A stretch of DNA of 64,000 nt, taken from NCBI GenBank assembly GCA_021399435.1, contig JAJTUP010000046.1:434001-498000 (forward strand), in the 5' to 3' direction. This document shows, in pieces, positions 37,945 to 49,080 of this stretch (the first letter of the stretch is position 1; every line of letters begins with the position of its first letter). The notes under the pieces were generated by a model. That model was not told the DNA's origin and searched no databases. It worked only from the letters and a program-made list of their open reading frames with translations. A program made the position numbers and the translations under genes. Source of the stretch: Diaporthe sp. PMI_573 (taxonomy: Eukaryota > Ascomycota > Sordariomycetes > Diaporthales > Diaporthaceae).

Positions 37945-40124
37945 ATGCCTCAACAATGCCTCCCTTTTGGCCAATGGTCGCAACGAAGAGAGTCAATTTC
38001 AGTCGACGTTTCGGAGTTTTCCAGCCGGCAGTTGAATGACCTAGACCAGAGCCAAACGCCCAAATACCAGTCATCTCGACCTCGCACAGCCTCCACAACC
38101 TCCTCCACCAAACCCAGAACGTCATGGGTCTTCTCTCATATGCCAGACGAGGAGATGGAGACGAGATACTACAATCCGCGGACCGGAAAAGAAGAGTGGC
38201 GTTGCAAACATTGTGACAGAGCATATGCCTGTTCTGGGGGTACTGCGGCTCCTGCAAAACATCTTATGGACCCTCCTCCTGACGGCCACGGTCTGCCAAA
38301 AGGAGCCCTGCGAACAGCTAAAGTGACAACGATACGAACGATCCTCGAACAAGCTCGTGCTGCAGCAGAAGAAAATCCCCGCAAACGCCGTCGGCTCAAC
38401 GATCAACCCGGAGATTCGATCGACCCTGACCAGCTCGAAGTGTTGTACGTGAGGTTTATTACGGCCTGCTCTCTCCCATTTCGGCTTGTAGAATGCCCAG
38501 AGTTCCGGGCACTCTTGGCCTACATCAATAACGATATCGATACTTGGCTTCCAGATACGCACGAGACCATTAGGAAATGGATCATGCGGCAGTATGAAGA
38601 CCAGAAGGACAAGGTCAAGCAGCGCATACAGTCGGCGAAGTCAAGAATTCACATCAGCTGCGACCTTTGGACTTCTCCCAACTCTTTGGCCATCTTGGGC
38701 GTAGTCGGCCACTATGTCACGGAAGACGGCCAGCTGGAACACCATATTTTGGCGTTGAAAGACATCGACAGTGAGCACGACGGTTCTCACCTCGCGGCGG
38801 CGATTTTGGAAGTGGTTGACGGATGGGGCTTTGCTTCAAAACTCGGATATTTCGTGATGGACAATGCTGGCAATAACGACACAATGATGAGATCCCTTTC
38901 GCTTGGTCAGTACAACTCACCGTTTCTACTGACTGGTTCTAACATCCCACAGGCCTCCTTCGCCGATATGACATCCGATACGATCCCAAAGTTCACCGAC
39001 TCCGCTGCCAAGGTCATATCATCAATCTCGCCGCTAAAGCCTTCCTCTTCGTTACCGACAATGAGAGGCTCGAACGCGACGATCCAGGTCTGTATAATGT
39101 GACACTAAAGCATATTGAAGCGTGGCGGAAGAAGGGACCTCTTGGCAAGCTTCACAACTTCGTCGTTTACACCCAACGGAATGTTCAGCGCAGCCAAAAG
39201 TTTCTTGCTATCAGCCATAACCGTAAGCTTGCGCGAGACAACGACACAAGGTGGAGCTCGTGGTATACCATGTTGAGAGCGGCCTTGAATCTTAGAGACG
39301 CAATTGACGGCTATTTCAACAAATGGATGGAAGCAGACTGCGCTGGAGACGAGCTCTCTTCAGAGGACTGGACCATCTTGGAGAAGATCAAGTCCTTCTT
39401 AGAGAAGCTGAAGATGACGACTAAGGCTCTCGAATCATCGTTTGCAACACTCGACAATGTCCTCCTGGCTATGGACTTCGTATTGGCACAATTCGAAGCC
39501 GGCAAGGAGGCAAATGTCGACGATCCGGTGATGGCACCGATGTATAACTCGGGCTGGGCGAAGATGGACAAGTATTACCGCCTTACTGATGAATCACCTG
39601 CCTACGTTGCAGCTATCGTGCTCCACCCTTCGCATAAATGGCACTACATCCAGGAGAACTGGAAAAAGGAGTGGGTTGAGTCGTCGAAGGAGTTGCTTGA
39701 GGCGCTGTGGAACGAATATAAGCCTGTGGAATCACCTCTTCCACTCTGCGAGGTCCCATCGGCGACCACGAACGAGTTCTTGAATTGGCGGAACAAGCAC
39801 CTGCAGCCGTCACTCATCACGGACGAATACGAGCGTTATTGCAAGTCTGAACGGGTTTATGGTTTTACGAGCGCCCTTGCATGGTGGCTAGAGGAGACGC
39901 AGCAGAAAAACTACCCGAGCCTGAGCAAGATGGCCGTGGATATATTGTCAATTCCTGCAATGTCTGCGGAGCCCGAACGACTCTTCTCTGGGGCAAAGAT
40001 AACGATTACAGACCGTCGAAATCGACTTGGGAGTGATGTGATTGAAGCATTGGAGTGCCTGAAGTCATGGTTTGGGATACGAGATTTTCAAGGTGACGAG
40101 GTTTTCGCTGAGGCAGATGAATGA
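37945..40124 (+). CDS. hAT A transposase, apparently intact
   Basis: Exons 37945-38905 and 38953-40124, intron 47 nt (GTCAGT...CACAG); 710 aa. The ATG at 37945 has a good context (CGCCATG); the frame is open further upstream, but that part is non-coding by position. BED zinc finger at about 73-97 (WRCKHCDRAYACSGGT...KHL), first catalytic Asp in ISCDLWTSPN (about 230), second in GYFVMDNAGNNDT (about 296), RCQGHIINL next to the splice site, then hATC dimerisation motif IPAMSAEPERLFSGAKITIT near the C-terminus. All core motifs are present, so this copy could supply transposase to the related derivatives. Confidence 0.9.
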
Positions 40125-40309
40125 TGAGGTCCACGTGGAATATATTGGATGTATTGTCACACTGCCAATATATTGGGTTCTTGGCAATACAATACAATAT
40201 GGGTCATGTTCATATTGGGTAATACAATATCGCCTCTTGACAATACGATATTATTGCGAGGGGGTCCATATTGCCAATATACGTATTGTTTATATTATTA
40301 GCAACACTG

Positions 40310-40864
40310 TCGGCACGGAACACCAAACAAGCAGCGTTTTCGCTCTATCGAAAGGAAAAATGCGTGGTTGCGAACCAAGTCTTTCGAGACGAGTCCGGAG
40401 GCCTAGTCGAGAGCGAAGGTCTGACTCTTAACCTCAGTGACATAGTGGCCGACTCGGACAGCCACGGCCTGGACCGACCGCGATTCTCTCTCCGGATCAC
40501 TGCCCAGGAGATGTTCGAGATCCTTGGCGCGAGTGAGGTCCTCCAGGCCAGCCGTGAAAAATCGCCCAGCCTGCCACCCACGGCTGCTCCGGAGCCAGCG
40601 CGCAAAAGGAAGATAGCCTGGGTGCTTCCTGAGGACTCCAGCAGCAATGCGGGAGACACTTCCGAGGGCGACAGTCAGGAAGAAGACAAGGTGCGCGCAT
40701 CGGCGTCAGCATCGGCGTCTAAAAGACGCAGACTGTCCGATGCGGGATTCTCATCGCGATCGAGGCCCACGACTGCCAAATTAGGTGTGCGAACGCGCTC
40801 ACAGACTCGGTTACCAGGTGCGGCGGCAGCTGTGCGTACGCGATCGCAAAGTCGTGGTTCCTAA
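40310..40864 (+). pseudogene. C-terminal part of an unknown nuclear-type protein
   Basis: The frame is open from the right end of hAT A to a stop at 40864 (about 184 codons). Sequence: NTKQAAFSLYRKEKCVVANQ, an acidic stretch, a KRRR basic cluster, and a tail with two copies of VRTRSQ(T/S)R. No known domain. The N-terminal part lies beyond the transposon and was not found at 34585, where a different gene on the other strand is seen. Confidence 0.4.
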
Positions 40865-41394
40865 TCTTTGGTTGCAGCAATGTTTCACCGCGAGGACTCC
40901 ATAATAGGTATTTGTTCAAGTCCAATGTGCTAGATAAGCAAAAAACCACCCCGTTTCCAAAGCCGAGTTCCAGAATCGCGGGTGCTCTACGAGCTTGTCT
41001 TCTACCGCGACAGCGCATGCGCCAAGGTATGGAGCATCTCCCATCCCCCCCCCCTCCAGGCGAATTCTGCTTGTATTTCTGCGGCTCTTTATCAGTTTTT
41101 GACGTACTTTTTTGAGCATTAGAAATGCATCCATGCATGTGTTCGTTCTATGACGCCCTTAATTGGGCGGCGACCATGAAGAGTGATTTACTGGGGCATG
41201 ATGACTCCTTATTGTCACGATGACCCACTATGCCCACATATAAATAGCGCTTCCGAGCGGCCCACGCCGCTCGAGAGGATTCCTCGACCTTCAATCAACT
41301 CGATTCCACTAAGCCGTACGCTCTCTCTCGTGATACTAGATGGTCAATTCAGCAACCATTACGCGTAATGGATCAGATAATTAGACTGTATACC
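40865..41394. other. No gene recognised
   Basis: Contains a run of ten C near 41046 and no coding motif. Confidence 0.35.
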
Positions 41395-41815
41395 TCAAAT
41401 GGCAGGATGCGTAATGTTTCCTGTTCTCCTCCTCCCGGCCCTGCAGAAGCGGCCTGTGCTGCTGCTGCTACCCTGCCGCGTATGAAGCTGGCGTTGGAGT
41501 TGCAGAACGGTCCTCAGAGCATACGAGCAGCTGCGAAGCTTCACGGCAGCAGTCGGCGGCTGAGCACCGCGCCTCTGCGTCGATAACTATCATAAGCTGT
41601 AAGACATCGACCAGAGCCTCCGAGTCCCAGCTGTGTGCTTCCTCGACAACCTTATTGCACCACTCCGTTCCTGTTCCGGAACCGGGCTATGGAAGAGCGT
41701 ATGCGAACCGTAGGATGACGACGCCGAGTGACCAAATATCCACGGCTTTCGTATATCTCCGCCGTGAACGACTAGCCCATATCTCGGGAGGGCAGTAAGT
41801 CTCCGAGCCGCAGCC
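41395..41815 (-). pseudogene. Ser/Thr protein kinase C-lobe relic
   Basis: Minus-strand reading gives YCPPEIWASRSRRRYTKAVD followed by IWSLGVVILRFAYALP, then a stop, then GTEWCNKVVEEAHSWDSEAL and later RCSAADCCREA. PPE plus DIWSLGVV is subdomain VIII-IX of eukaryotic kinases, and the C-x-K-I-V ... W-(E/D)-S tail matches an expanded family of fungal kinases. The ATP-binding lobe and catalytic loop are absent. At least one in-frame stop, so a pseudogene. Confidence 0.65.
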
Positions 41816-42495
41816 TTAAAGGAGCTAGGAGGCTACGGGGAGGGGCTTGACAGGCGATTGTACCCGGACACGTTGAGTAGATAAGACCCGCCCAGCCCGC
41901 AAGAGTCTCGTGCCGGTACTTGGGTCCAGGGGTCCGTGCCTGCTGCGGTACTGCGGATGACTGGTCGCTGCCCGACAAGGCAACGCTACAGGGAAGGACC
42001 CACCACATAGGGGTCGCTTATTGGCGCCATTGGTACTTAACGCGGCCGGCGCGTGCAGGCATGTCGCTGAGGCCATGACGCATCATGGTCAATCAGCGCC
42101 CAGTAACAAAAAAACAACAACAAATAGAATATTTTCCATATTGCGACCCGGGCTGCCACGTTACCGCCCTGCCAACACCCGAACGCAGGTGCCATGTCCT
42201 CAAAACAGATTTCACCTCTGTTGCAACAATGGTATAAGTGGAAGGCCTTGCGCCTGCCATGGCGCAAACGCTTCCTTGTTGGTGAGTTGAGACTGACTGG
42301 CTGACCCCACCAAACTCACCTCAAGCTCGAATCATCACGAGCCAAGGCCCAAGCCAGCCAGCCAGCCATCTGGTTTTCATGTCAAGGACTGACCATGGCT
42401 ACCAAACTTGTTTTCTTCCATCCTGACTACCCAAGGAACGAACTGACCCACCCGATTCACAGGCCTCGACCTCCAAGGAAACACATACTGGGAGT
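41816..42495. other. No gene recognised
   Basis: Short ORFs without motifs. Ends at the left terminus of hAT C. Confidence 0.35.
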
Positions 42496-45400
42496 CAGTG
42501 ATGTTATTGGATTGGAGGCAATTTGGATTGGACTGGATTTGTCGGAAAATGGCTGGACTGGATTTGGGTTTCTCGAAGATTTGGACTGGATTGGATTGAT
42601 TGGCAACCAGCTCCTGGAGCTCCAATGGTCTAACCTGATAAGGCAAGAGCTAAGCCTAATTGAGTGGTCATGAGGAGTCTCCCGTCGCAGCTGCCGTCGC
42701 AGACCACGACACGACGCGCGAACTATCGTTCCGCTATTGGGTTAACATCCAACGCGTGCAGATTGCTACGCTATTAAAAGCATGGAGGCAAACGCGTCGC
42801 TCGCGACTTCAGCAGTCCTTCTACTGTGGCAGACGTGTCTGAACAGTCCACTCACCAGCTACACCATGGCCACTATCTCCAGCTATTTCGGTGCTGCCAG
42901 CGGTCGCCGTCCTGATTCTGACAGAGTTATTCTTGCTCCAACATATATTAGTCCTCGCCCAAACGACCCCGACGGAACCCTGATCGAACCCGACGAATTC
43001 AAGCTGAATGGGAAGCAATATGTACGCTACTCTGTTGTGGCAAAGTCCCAAAAGCACACCAAGAAAAGGACATCAGTCGTCTGGCAGTATGGTGAAGACA
43101 TACAACTCAAGCAGGACCCGACGAAGAGGTTCTGGTACTGTTATCTGTGCGAACAGCAGCAGCGCCAACAGGGACTTCCTATTTCCGGCAAGGGCAATTG
43201 TACTGCCTTAGACCACCTGGAATCGAAACACCAAATCGATAGGGAGACTGGTGAGCACAGACATCCAAAGCGCCACCCATCGCAGCCATCAATTGTCGAC
43301 TTCAACAACATATCCACCGTTGTATTCAAACGCCGATTTGACGAGTTCAAGGAACTTCTGATTCGATGGATCGTCTATTGTCACATCGCCTTCTTTCAAA
43401 TCGAGAACCTATACTTTCGCGAACTCCTCTTCTATGTTTTCCCTGGCCTGACAACACTCCTTCCAAAGGCGAGACTAGTGATTCGCAGATGGATAATAGA
43501 GGCCTTTGAGGCACGAAAGGACAGCCTGCGTCAAGAAATGCAAGCGGCCCACAGCAATATATCGATATCGTTCGATTTATGGACGTCACCGAACTATCAG
43601 GCTATCCTTGGATGTGTCGCGCACTTTATCAACAGAAGCGGCAAGAGAAGAACGGTTGTTCTGGCTCTTCGCGAACTGGTTGGCGAACATTCAGGTGAGA
43701 ATATGGCAGATGCCCTCCTACATATATTTGATGACTACGGGATCAGTGGCCGGATCGGTTATTTCATGGCAGACAATGCAAGTTCGAATGATGCCTGCAT
43801 CGACCTGGTCCTGCAGGCTCTTTACCCGCACATGAGCAGGAAACATCGCGTACGACGACGCCTTCGGTGTTTTGGCCATATCGTCAATCTCTGCGCCCAG
43901 GCGTTTATTATGGGAAAGGATGCTGCGAAGACCTGCAAGGATCTGGACTCTGCGTATCGAGAAGGGGACTACACACGGATTCGTGAGCTGTGGAAGAAGC
44001 GCGGTGCAATCGGGAGGCTCCATAATATCGTACGATACATTAGAGCTAGCCCTCAACGGCGCCAATTCTTCAGATCAATACAAATTGGCGGCGATCTGGC
44101 TGCATTTGACGGATTGGAGGTAAGCCCCCCTAGTGCGCGTCGCAAGGTAGTCGCGGCGTCCTACACTTCCGGTTTCAGTACTGACGTTGGAGTTTGTTGC
44201 AGCTTGTTCAAAGTCAGTCTACACGCTGGAATTCTTATTTCTTATCGATTGGACGCGCTCTTAATGTCAAAGAACGTATCCAGCTCTTCTGCGATCAATA
44301 TGAGCCTCCACGAAGCGACAGAGACGTCCTGGACCAACGCCTCAGCCCACGGCAATGGGACGAACTCGGACACCTCCATGACCAACTCGAGACATTCTAC
44401 GAGGCCACAGTAATGAACGAAGGCAGACAGTGGACTCTTGCAGATCATTTTCAATCGCTAGACTGGCTTATAGACGAAATCCACCTTGCTCAGCGAAAGT
44501 TTGAACAGCTCGCCGAAGACGCAATGCGGAAGCGTGGCCCGAATAGACAGGATAAGCAGAACGAATTCGACGACTATAACTGGCTTGCTGCGGCTGCAGA
44601 AGTTGCCTGGCAGAAATGCGAGAAGTACTACAACAAGGCCGATGAATCGCCCGCTTACTACGCCGCCATATCGTTGAATCCAAGCCTTAAGAACCAATGG
44701 TACTATCAGGTTTGGAATGGCAGTGATGATAAGCGTGCCTGGATCCAAGCTGCTGTTGGAGCAGTTAAGGAGCTCTGGGTTGACGAATACAAAGGCAAGT
44801 TCGCCCACGGCGCGCCAGTTCCTACCCACGTCTTTAAGGCCACAGAACCGAAAGAGAAATCGTTTACTTCAGTGAGAAACCACAAGCGTCTCAAACTACA
44901 CCACCTCGACCCTAATTCAAGCCCCGAACTGCCCTCAACGGATCACTACAATGAGTTTATCACCGCTGACGTTATCGGCCTTAATGATGACGAGGAATTC
45001 GACCCCATCCAGTACTGGAATGAGCGCTACCACTCGCAGACGGACCTAGCTCGTATGGCGCTGGACGTTTTAGCCCTGCCTCCCATGTCGGATGAGTGTG
45101 AGCGCCTTTTTAGCAGCGCCAAGCTCCTCCTTACAGATCATCGCTCACGGCTCCGGATGGACGTCATTGAAGCCAGCGAGTGCTTACGAGCTTGGTATGG
45201 TCGCCCGGAGCAGAAGGCATTTGATGACTCTGCCATCGGTTTGATGGAGGGTGAGGCAGGGAGTACAGTTGGGGCGGATGGGCTGGGTGAGGGAGAGGAA
45301 GGCGGCGAAGATGATGGAAGCGAGAAGAACATACTGGAGACGCAAGTTGCTAGAGAACATGAGCTCCGTAGTTAGGTGGTGTCATAACCCAAGGACAAGA

Positions 45401-45568
45401 ACAGTTCTACTCCAAGTCTGCTTATTCAGCGGCTCATTGATTGTCCCAAAAGGGTAAAAATATGAACTGGATCGGTTCTGGATATCCTGGAGGCTGCCTG
45501 TCCCCACGTCTGGACTGGATTGGATCGAGGCTCGGATCCAGCTCCAATCCAATCCAATAACATCACTG
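42496..45568 (+). mobile_element. hAT transposon C with intact transposase
   Basis: 3073 bp with terminal inverted repeats of about 21 bp beginning CAGTGATGTTATTGGATTGG. Both subterminal regions repeat GGATTGGA/CTGGATT words. The flanking 8-mers differ (CTGGGAGT left, CAACGAAC right). On the right it abuts the coding sequence of another hAT exactly at a codon for Cys (RIRRVRC), while the left flank is unrelated, so the left junction has been rearranged or the partner lost. Confidence 0.88.
42866..45375 (+). CDS. hAT C transposase, apparently intact
   Basis: Exons 42866-44119 and 44203-45375, intron 83 nt (GTAAGC...TGCAG); 808 aa. The ATG at 42866 sits in a strong context (ACCATGG) and gives MATISSYFG; an in-frame ATG at 42782 would add 28 residues. 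BED finger at about 90-122 (WYCYLCEQQQ...LDHLESKH), first Asp in SFDLWTSPNYQA (about 237), second in GYFMADNASSND (about 303), RCFGHIVNLCAQAF, then after the intron STRWNSYF, and the hATC motif LPPMSDECERLFSSAKLLLT. The acidic Gly/Glu-rich tail is unusual. All catalytic landmarks are present. Confidence 0.9.
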
Positions 45569-46242
45569 CAACGAACCCGGCGGATACGAGGGACGAACAG
45601 CCCAGGACGTAGTTCGTTGATCCTTTCGGCGATGAATCGAAGCATAGTATCGTTCGAAGCCGCGTTATCAAGGGTAAAGAAACCAATTCTTTCTAAACAG
45701 ATTTCGTAGTCTTCAATAACTTCGAGAAATACCCCAGCTTGCTGCTCGCCGCCGTGAGTTCCCTTAAATTCGCGGAGGGAAACGAGCGCTGTTTCTGCTT
45801 GCATTGATTCTGCACCAACCCAGTGGGCAACAATAGCTTGGTAGCCGGTTTTTGAGGGAGCCGTCCACATGTCGATGGAGAAATGGATCCACGAGAGCGA
45901 GTCTTGAAGCTTTTTCCCAAGCGCTTTCTTATGGAGAGAGAACGTCTTTCGGAGAAGCTGAGGCACATCCTTGCGGCATGCTCTAATCATATCCTTTGCC
46001 ATATAGTTAACGGAAAGGATAACTGCCCAGAACTCAGGCCAGTCGAGGAGAGTGTGCGGAAGATTCTGGATGGCAATAAGCCTGCCGCAGGCTTCGTTAA
46101 ATTCGGGAAGCTGAATAGCCGAGACAAGACCCTTTTCTTGTTGAATATCTCGTTCTTTCTGGCGTTGGTCCTCTCTACCGAAAATATCATTAATGGTTGC
46201 TTGGCTAGCAGCCTTTTGAGCACCTGGTGGCGCACCTTTAAT
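45569..46242 (-). mobile_element. hAT D fragment: catalytic core
   Basis: Minus frame from GAPPGAQKAASQ to RIRRVRC, about 220 codons without a stop. Contains IHFSIDMWTAPSKTGYQAIV (first catalytic Asp) and RIGFFTLDNAASNDTMLRFI (second). It is cut on one side by hAT C (45568) and on the other by hAT E (46243), so both ends of this element are missing. Distinct in sequence from A, B and C. Confidence 0.8.
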
Positions 46243-47170
46243 CAGACTTGCAAACAAATAAATCAAATCAAATCAGGGGTCCAATTTGATTTGATTTGGA
46301 TAGTAAAATCATCGATTTGATTTGATTTGATTTGATTTGAATCGATTTGGATCTCATTTGGATATCTGGATAACCCCACTTTTCTCCCACGACGAAAGAC
46401 ATTGAGCAGCTCCTATAAGATCCGCTTTGAGGCGGCCTCTCTGAGCTGTGACCATCTGTCCGGCAAGGCTAAATATTCGCTCTGGCTCCGAAGACATAGC
46501 CGGAATGGAAAAGAGATCGATTGCCATTCGCGACAAGCGTGGATATTGGCGTCTGCGGAGAAGCGTCTACCAAACAATCGCCCGGATCGGTACTGGCCAC
46601 CCATTCTGCGTACTCGTCACGCATGGAGCACACTGAAGGCGCAGGCTGGGCGCCGAGTTTTCTAATTGAAGTCATAAAGTCATCCAGGTCCGTTGTCTTC
46701 CTTGCAGCAGTCGGCTGCTCCGGTATCGTATCTTGCTCGACCGGGAGGCTTCGGTACTCCTCCCATAGCTCTTGCACGGCCACCCTTCCTCTGGCCAACC
46801 AATCCGGATGATCAGACCATTGTGACTCGACGGTTGACCAGCGAAATGCGGGATGGAGGACGAGGCTTGCGAGGTATGCAGGGCTGTCCTCGGTTAGGGC
46901 GTAGTATTGATCCAGCTTCATCCAGCCGAGATTGCAGCCAATTCGCAGGTAAGGCTCCTCGTCTCGTTCATGTTGTAACTTTGCCTCTTCTAAGTGCTTC
47001 AGGAGCCACTCCATTGTCAACAAAACCTCCCAAATCGCGCCGAATTTGCCTTCTCGCGGCCGGCCCTCTAGACGCTTCGTCGCGATCTTCAATGGTTTCA
47101 GGATCGCCAAATACTCTGCAATAACGTTGTTCCGTGGGGAGACGCAGCATTGAAATCCTTGCATTTTGTC
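46243..47170 (-). mobile_element. hAT E fragment: 3' half with terminus
   Basis: The terminus CAGACTTGCAAACAAATAAA at 46243 reads inward, followed by many TTTGAT repeats to about 46345. Coding on the minus strand from about 47164 to 46354: LAILKPLKIATKRLEG, GCNLGWMKLDQYYALTEDSP, LHPAFRWSTVESQW, then (other frame) IPAMSSEPERIFSLAGQMVT and a stop at 46354. This is the C-terminal half of a transposase with one frameshift; the 5' half and 5' terminus are missing. Confidence 0.82.
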
Positions 47171-48323
47171 TCTATTTTCTTTAGGAGGAGGAGAAGAATT
47201 TCAGTTTCTCCATTCAGTGAGACCGTGCTTGAATGAGGCGTATTGTACTTAGCTTGTCAGGCATGGTGTGGACTCATAGGGATGGATAAGATTCGTGTCA
47301 ATCCGGAGAATGGTCAGAAAGGGAAGAGACCGAGGAGGGCAACCACGTTTTAAGCTGCTAGGCTCAAGCCGAGGCGGCTAGGCCGATGCGTCCTTGCCGT
47401 GAACCACGTGAATGCCTGTCTCAATGTGGAACCACTTTGAACCGGGTCTCCTGTAATGAATCATAAGTGCCTTTCCAATTCCAGTTCTAGTCAGGTGTAA
47501 AATGAGTAGCGCTGAAACAGACTTCTCGACGAATATTTACTTGCCAACGAGATTCCTAATTAAATAGCTGCAACTGGACAATATGAATCCCAAACAATGT
47601 CATGGCCTGTTTTCCTGAGACTAGTCGGTACTGCCGCTATTCTCTGTTGTCTGCTTCTTATATTTCTCCAGCTTACCCGACCGGCTCCATCCTTCGTATA
47701 GCGCCAACGAAGCCAGCGTCTTTGCGTCCCTGGCTCCAACTTTCCAGAGCTCCCGGTACTCCTTTTGAGTCCATATCTGAAAGTGAATTGTTGGAATATC
47801 ACTTGGCAGAGCCGTACGCTTGATATCGAAGGCCTGACGGGATGACTAAGCGATCCCTGACGGATGGGCATGCCTATCGTGCCCATCGCACGGAAGGCCT
47901 CCCTTTCCCAATAGCTAGACAGCAGCAAGTAATCAACACCCAATCCAACCCATCGTTTACGCGATACACGTACGTACGTACAAGAAAGCCCATTCAACAC
48001 TTATACAATATTATCAGACTATAGCGTGTCTTCATTTGCAAGGCTTTAGTAGGACAAAGTTGCCGGCGCCCAGTGTGTTTATATAGGTGATACGCTTACT
48101 CTTTGGATTCTACATTTTTATACTTGTCTATTTGATTTGAAACCTATTTCTTAGTTCGGGAATAGAGACATCCCGTGTGCCAGACATTGTGTCTAAAAAT
48201 AACAATATGGCACATGCGCCTCGTACAAGACCTCAAAATATGAAAGACTATAATAAAGGCCCCGGAAGGGAAAAGACTTGTGCAGGCGTTAACGCCACAT
48301 GCCTAAGTACAGCTCCATATAAC
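47171..48323. other. No gene recognised
   Basis: ORFs lack motifs. A short TACGTACGTAC run lies near 47970. Confidence 0.35.
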
Positions 48324-48584
48324 TTAAACATAGATGGACTTCTGTAATTCGCGGTCTAAGGATGTCGGCTCATTGAACAGGCAGCTCGGGCGGGGCAGAG
48401 GCGTGCTTTGCAGGAGGTCGTAGTTGGTGTCTGGTCCCACCTCCGGGACCACCTCCGGAACGGTGTAGATGGCTGGGTTGATGATTATTCCACCGCCAAC
48501 GGTGTGAAGATTCGGGTCCTGGTTCCTGGTGTTGAGCCTCAGCAGAGAATAGAGCGCAAAAAACTGTCCAAATTTGTTATCCGG
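48324..48584 (-). pseudogene. Unknown C-terminal exon
   Basis: Minus strand, preceded by an acceptor-like TGACAG, open for 86 codons to TAA: PDNKFGQFFALYSLLRLNTR, then INPAIYTVPEVVPEVG. It follows the FunK1 fragment on the same strand but does not resemble the normal FunK1 C-terminus. Confidence 0.3.
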
Positions 48585-48611
48585 CTGTCACTCGGTGGAA
48601 AGATTCGCCCT

Positions 48612-48765
48612 TCAATCCACAGCGAAGGTGCATATCCAGATTAGGACCCAAAAGAATGACTCGAGGCCGTGCATGAAGGAATGCTGCTCGCCTAAGAAGC
48701 GCCCCGACTGCCATGAATGCCCTCGTGCCGGTCTTGCCCTTTGCTCCGGAGGCGCCACCTCGCCG
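48612..48765 (-). pseudogene. FunK1 kinase-like fragment (C-lobe)
   Basis: Minus strand: GASGAKGKTGTRAFMAVGAL, LGEQHSFMHGLESFFWVLIW, ICT, then a stop. GTRxFMAIGxLxGExHSFMHDLESFFWVLxWIC is the signature block of the C-terminal half of FunK1 kinases. It is a separate fragment from the N-terminal FunK1 piece at 15.0-15.5 kb, with no overlap, so they could derive from different copies. Confidence 0.72.
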
Positions 48766-49080
48766 CTCAAAGACTACGTGACGCCACCTATCACCCTCGA
48801 TGGTGCCACATCACAATACGGGCATGTTGATCAACATCACGCGAGGTTTGGACGTCATGTCAACATCAACTCAATGCACGTGCTATGTGATGTTGTGTGG
48901 CATTGATCGAAACCTTGGATGAGCTCATAGTAGGTTGTTAGCCTAAATGATTTTCCATTCCATTTCTCAGTCAATACTAGCACATATTGCTGTGAGCAAT
49001 ACTAGCCTGTATCTCTTCATCAGTGGAAGCCTTATATTTCTCATTTATCTCTACCGCTTTCATGTAACCATGCATCGACT
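48766..49080. other. No gene recognised
   Basis: Repeats of CATGTTGATCAACAT and ATGTTGA-like words near 48820-48870; otherwise featureless. Confidence 0.3.

Larger units (their letters stand above)
34586..40309 (+). mobile_element. hAT transposon A, intact transposase, carrying a nested hAT
   Basis: Ends are inverted: CAGTGTTGCTAATAGTAT at 34586 and the complement of CAGTGTTGCTAATAATAT ending at 40309. Both subterminal regions are full of TATTGxCAATA words, supporting that they belong to one element. Without the nested copy (34793-37682 plus one 8-bp duplication) the element is about 2.83 kb. Its flanking 8-mers (GCGTCAGG and TCGGCACG) do not match. Confidence 0.8.

Noticed and set aside
38906..38952. 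Frameshift in the hAT A transposase
   Set aside because: A 47-nt GT-AG intron joins the frames at a conserved hAT position (DNAxND...RCxGHIINL).
41464..41586. Plus-strand reading resembling a pogo/psq helix-turn-helix (ALELQNGPQSIRAAAKLHG)
   Set aside because: The opposite strand carries the C-terminal tail of a kinase relic in continuous context, so the plus reading is a shadow.
47560..48000. Minus-strand ORF of 146 codons
   Set aside because: Arg/Trp-rich composition without motif, and competing readings in other frames; no support as a gene.
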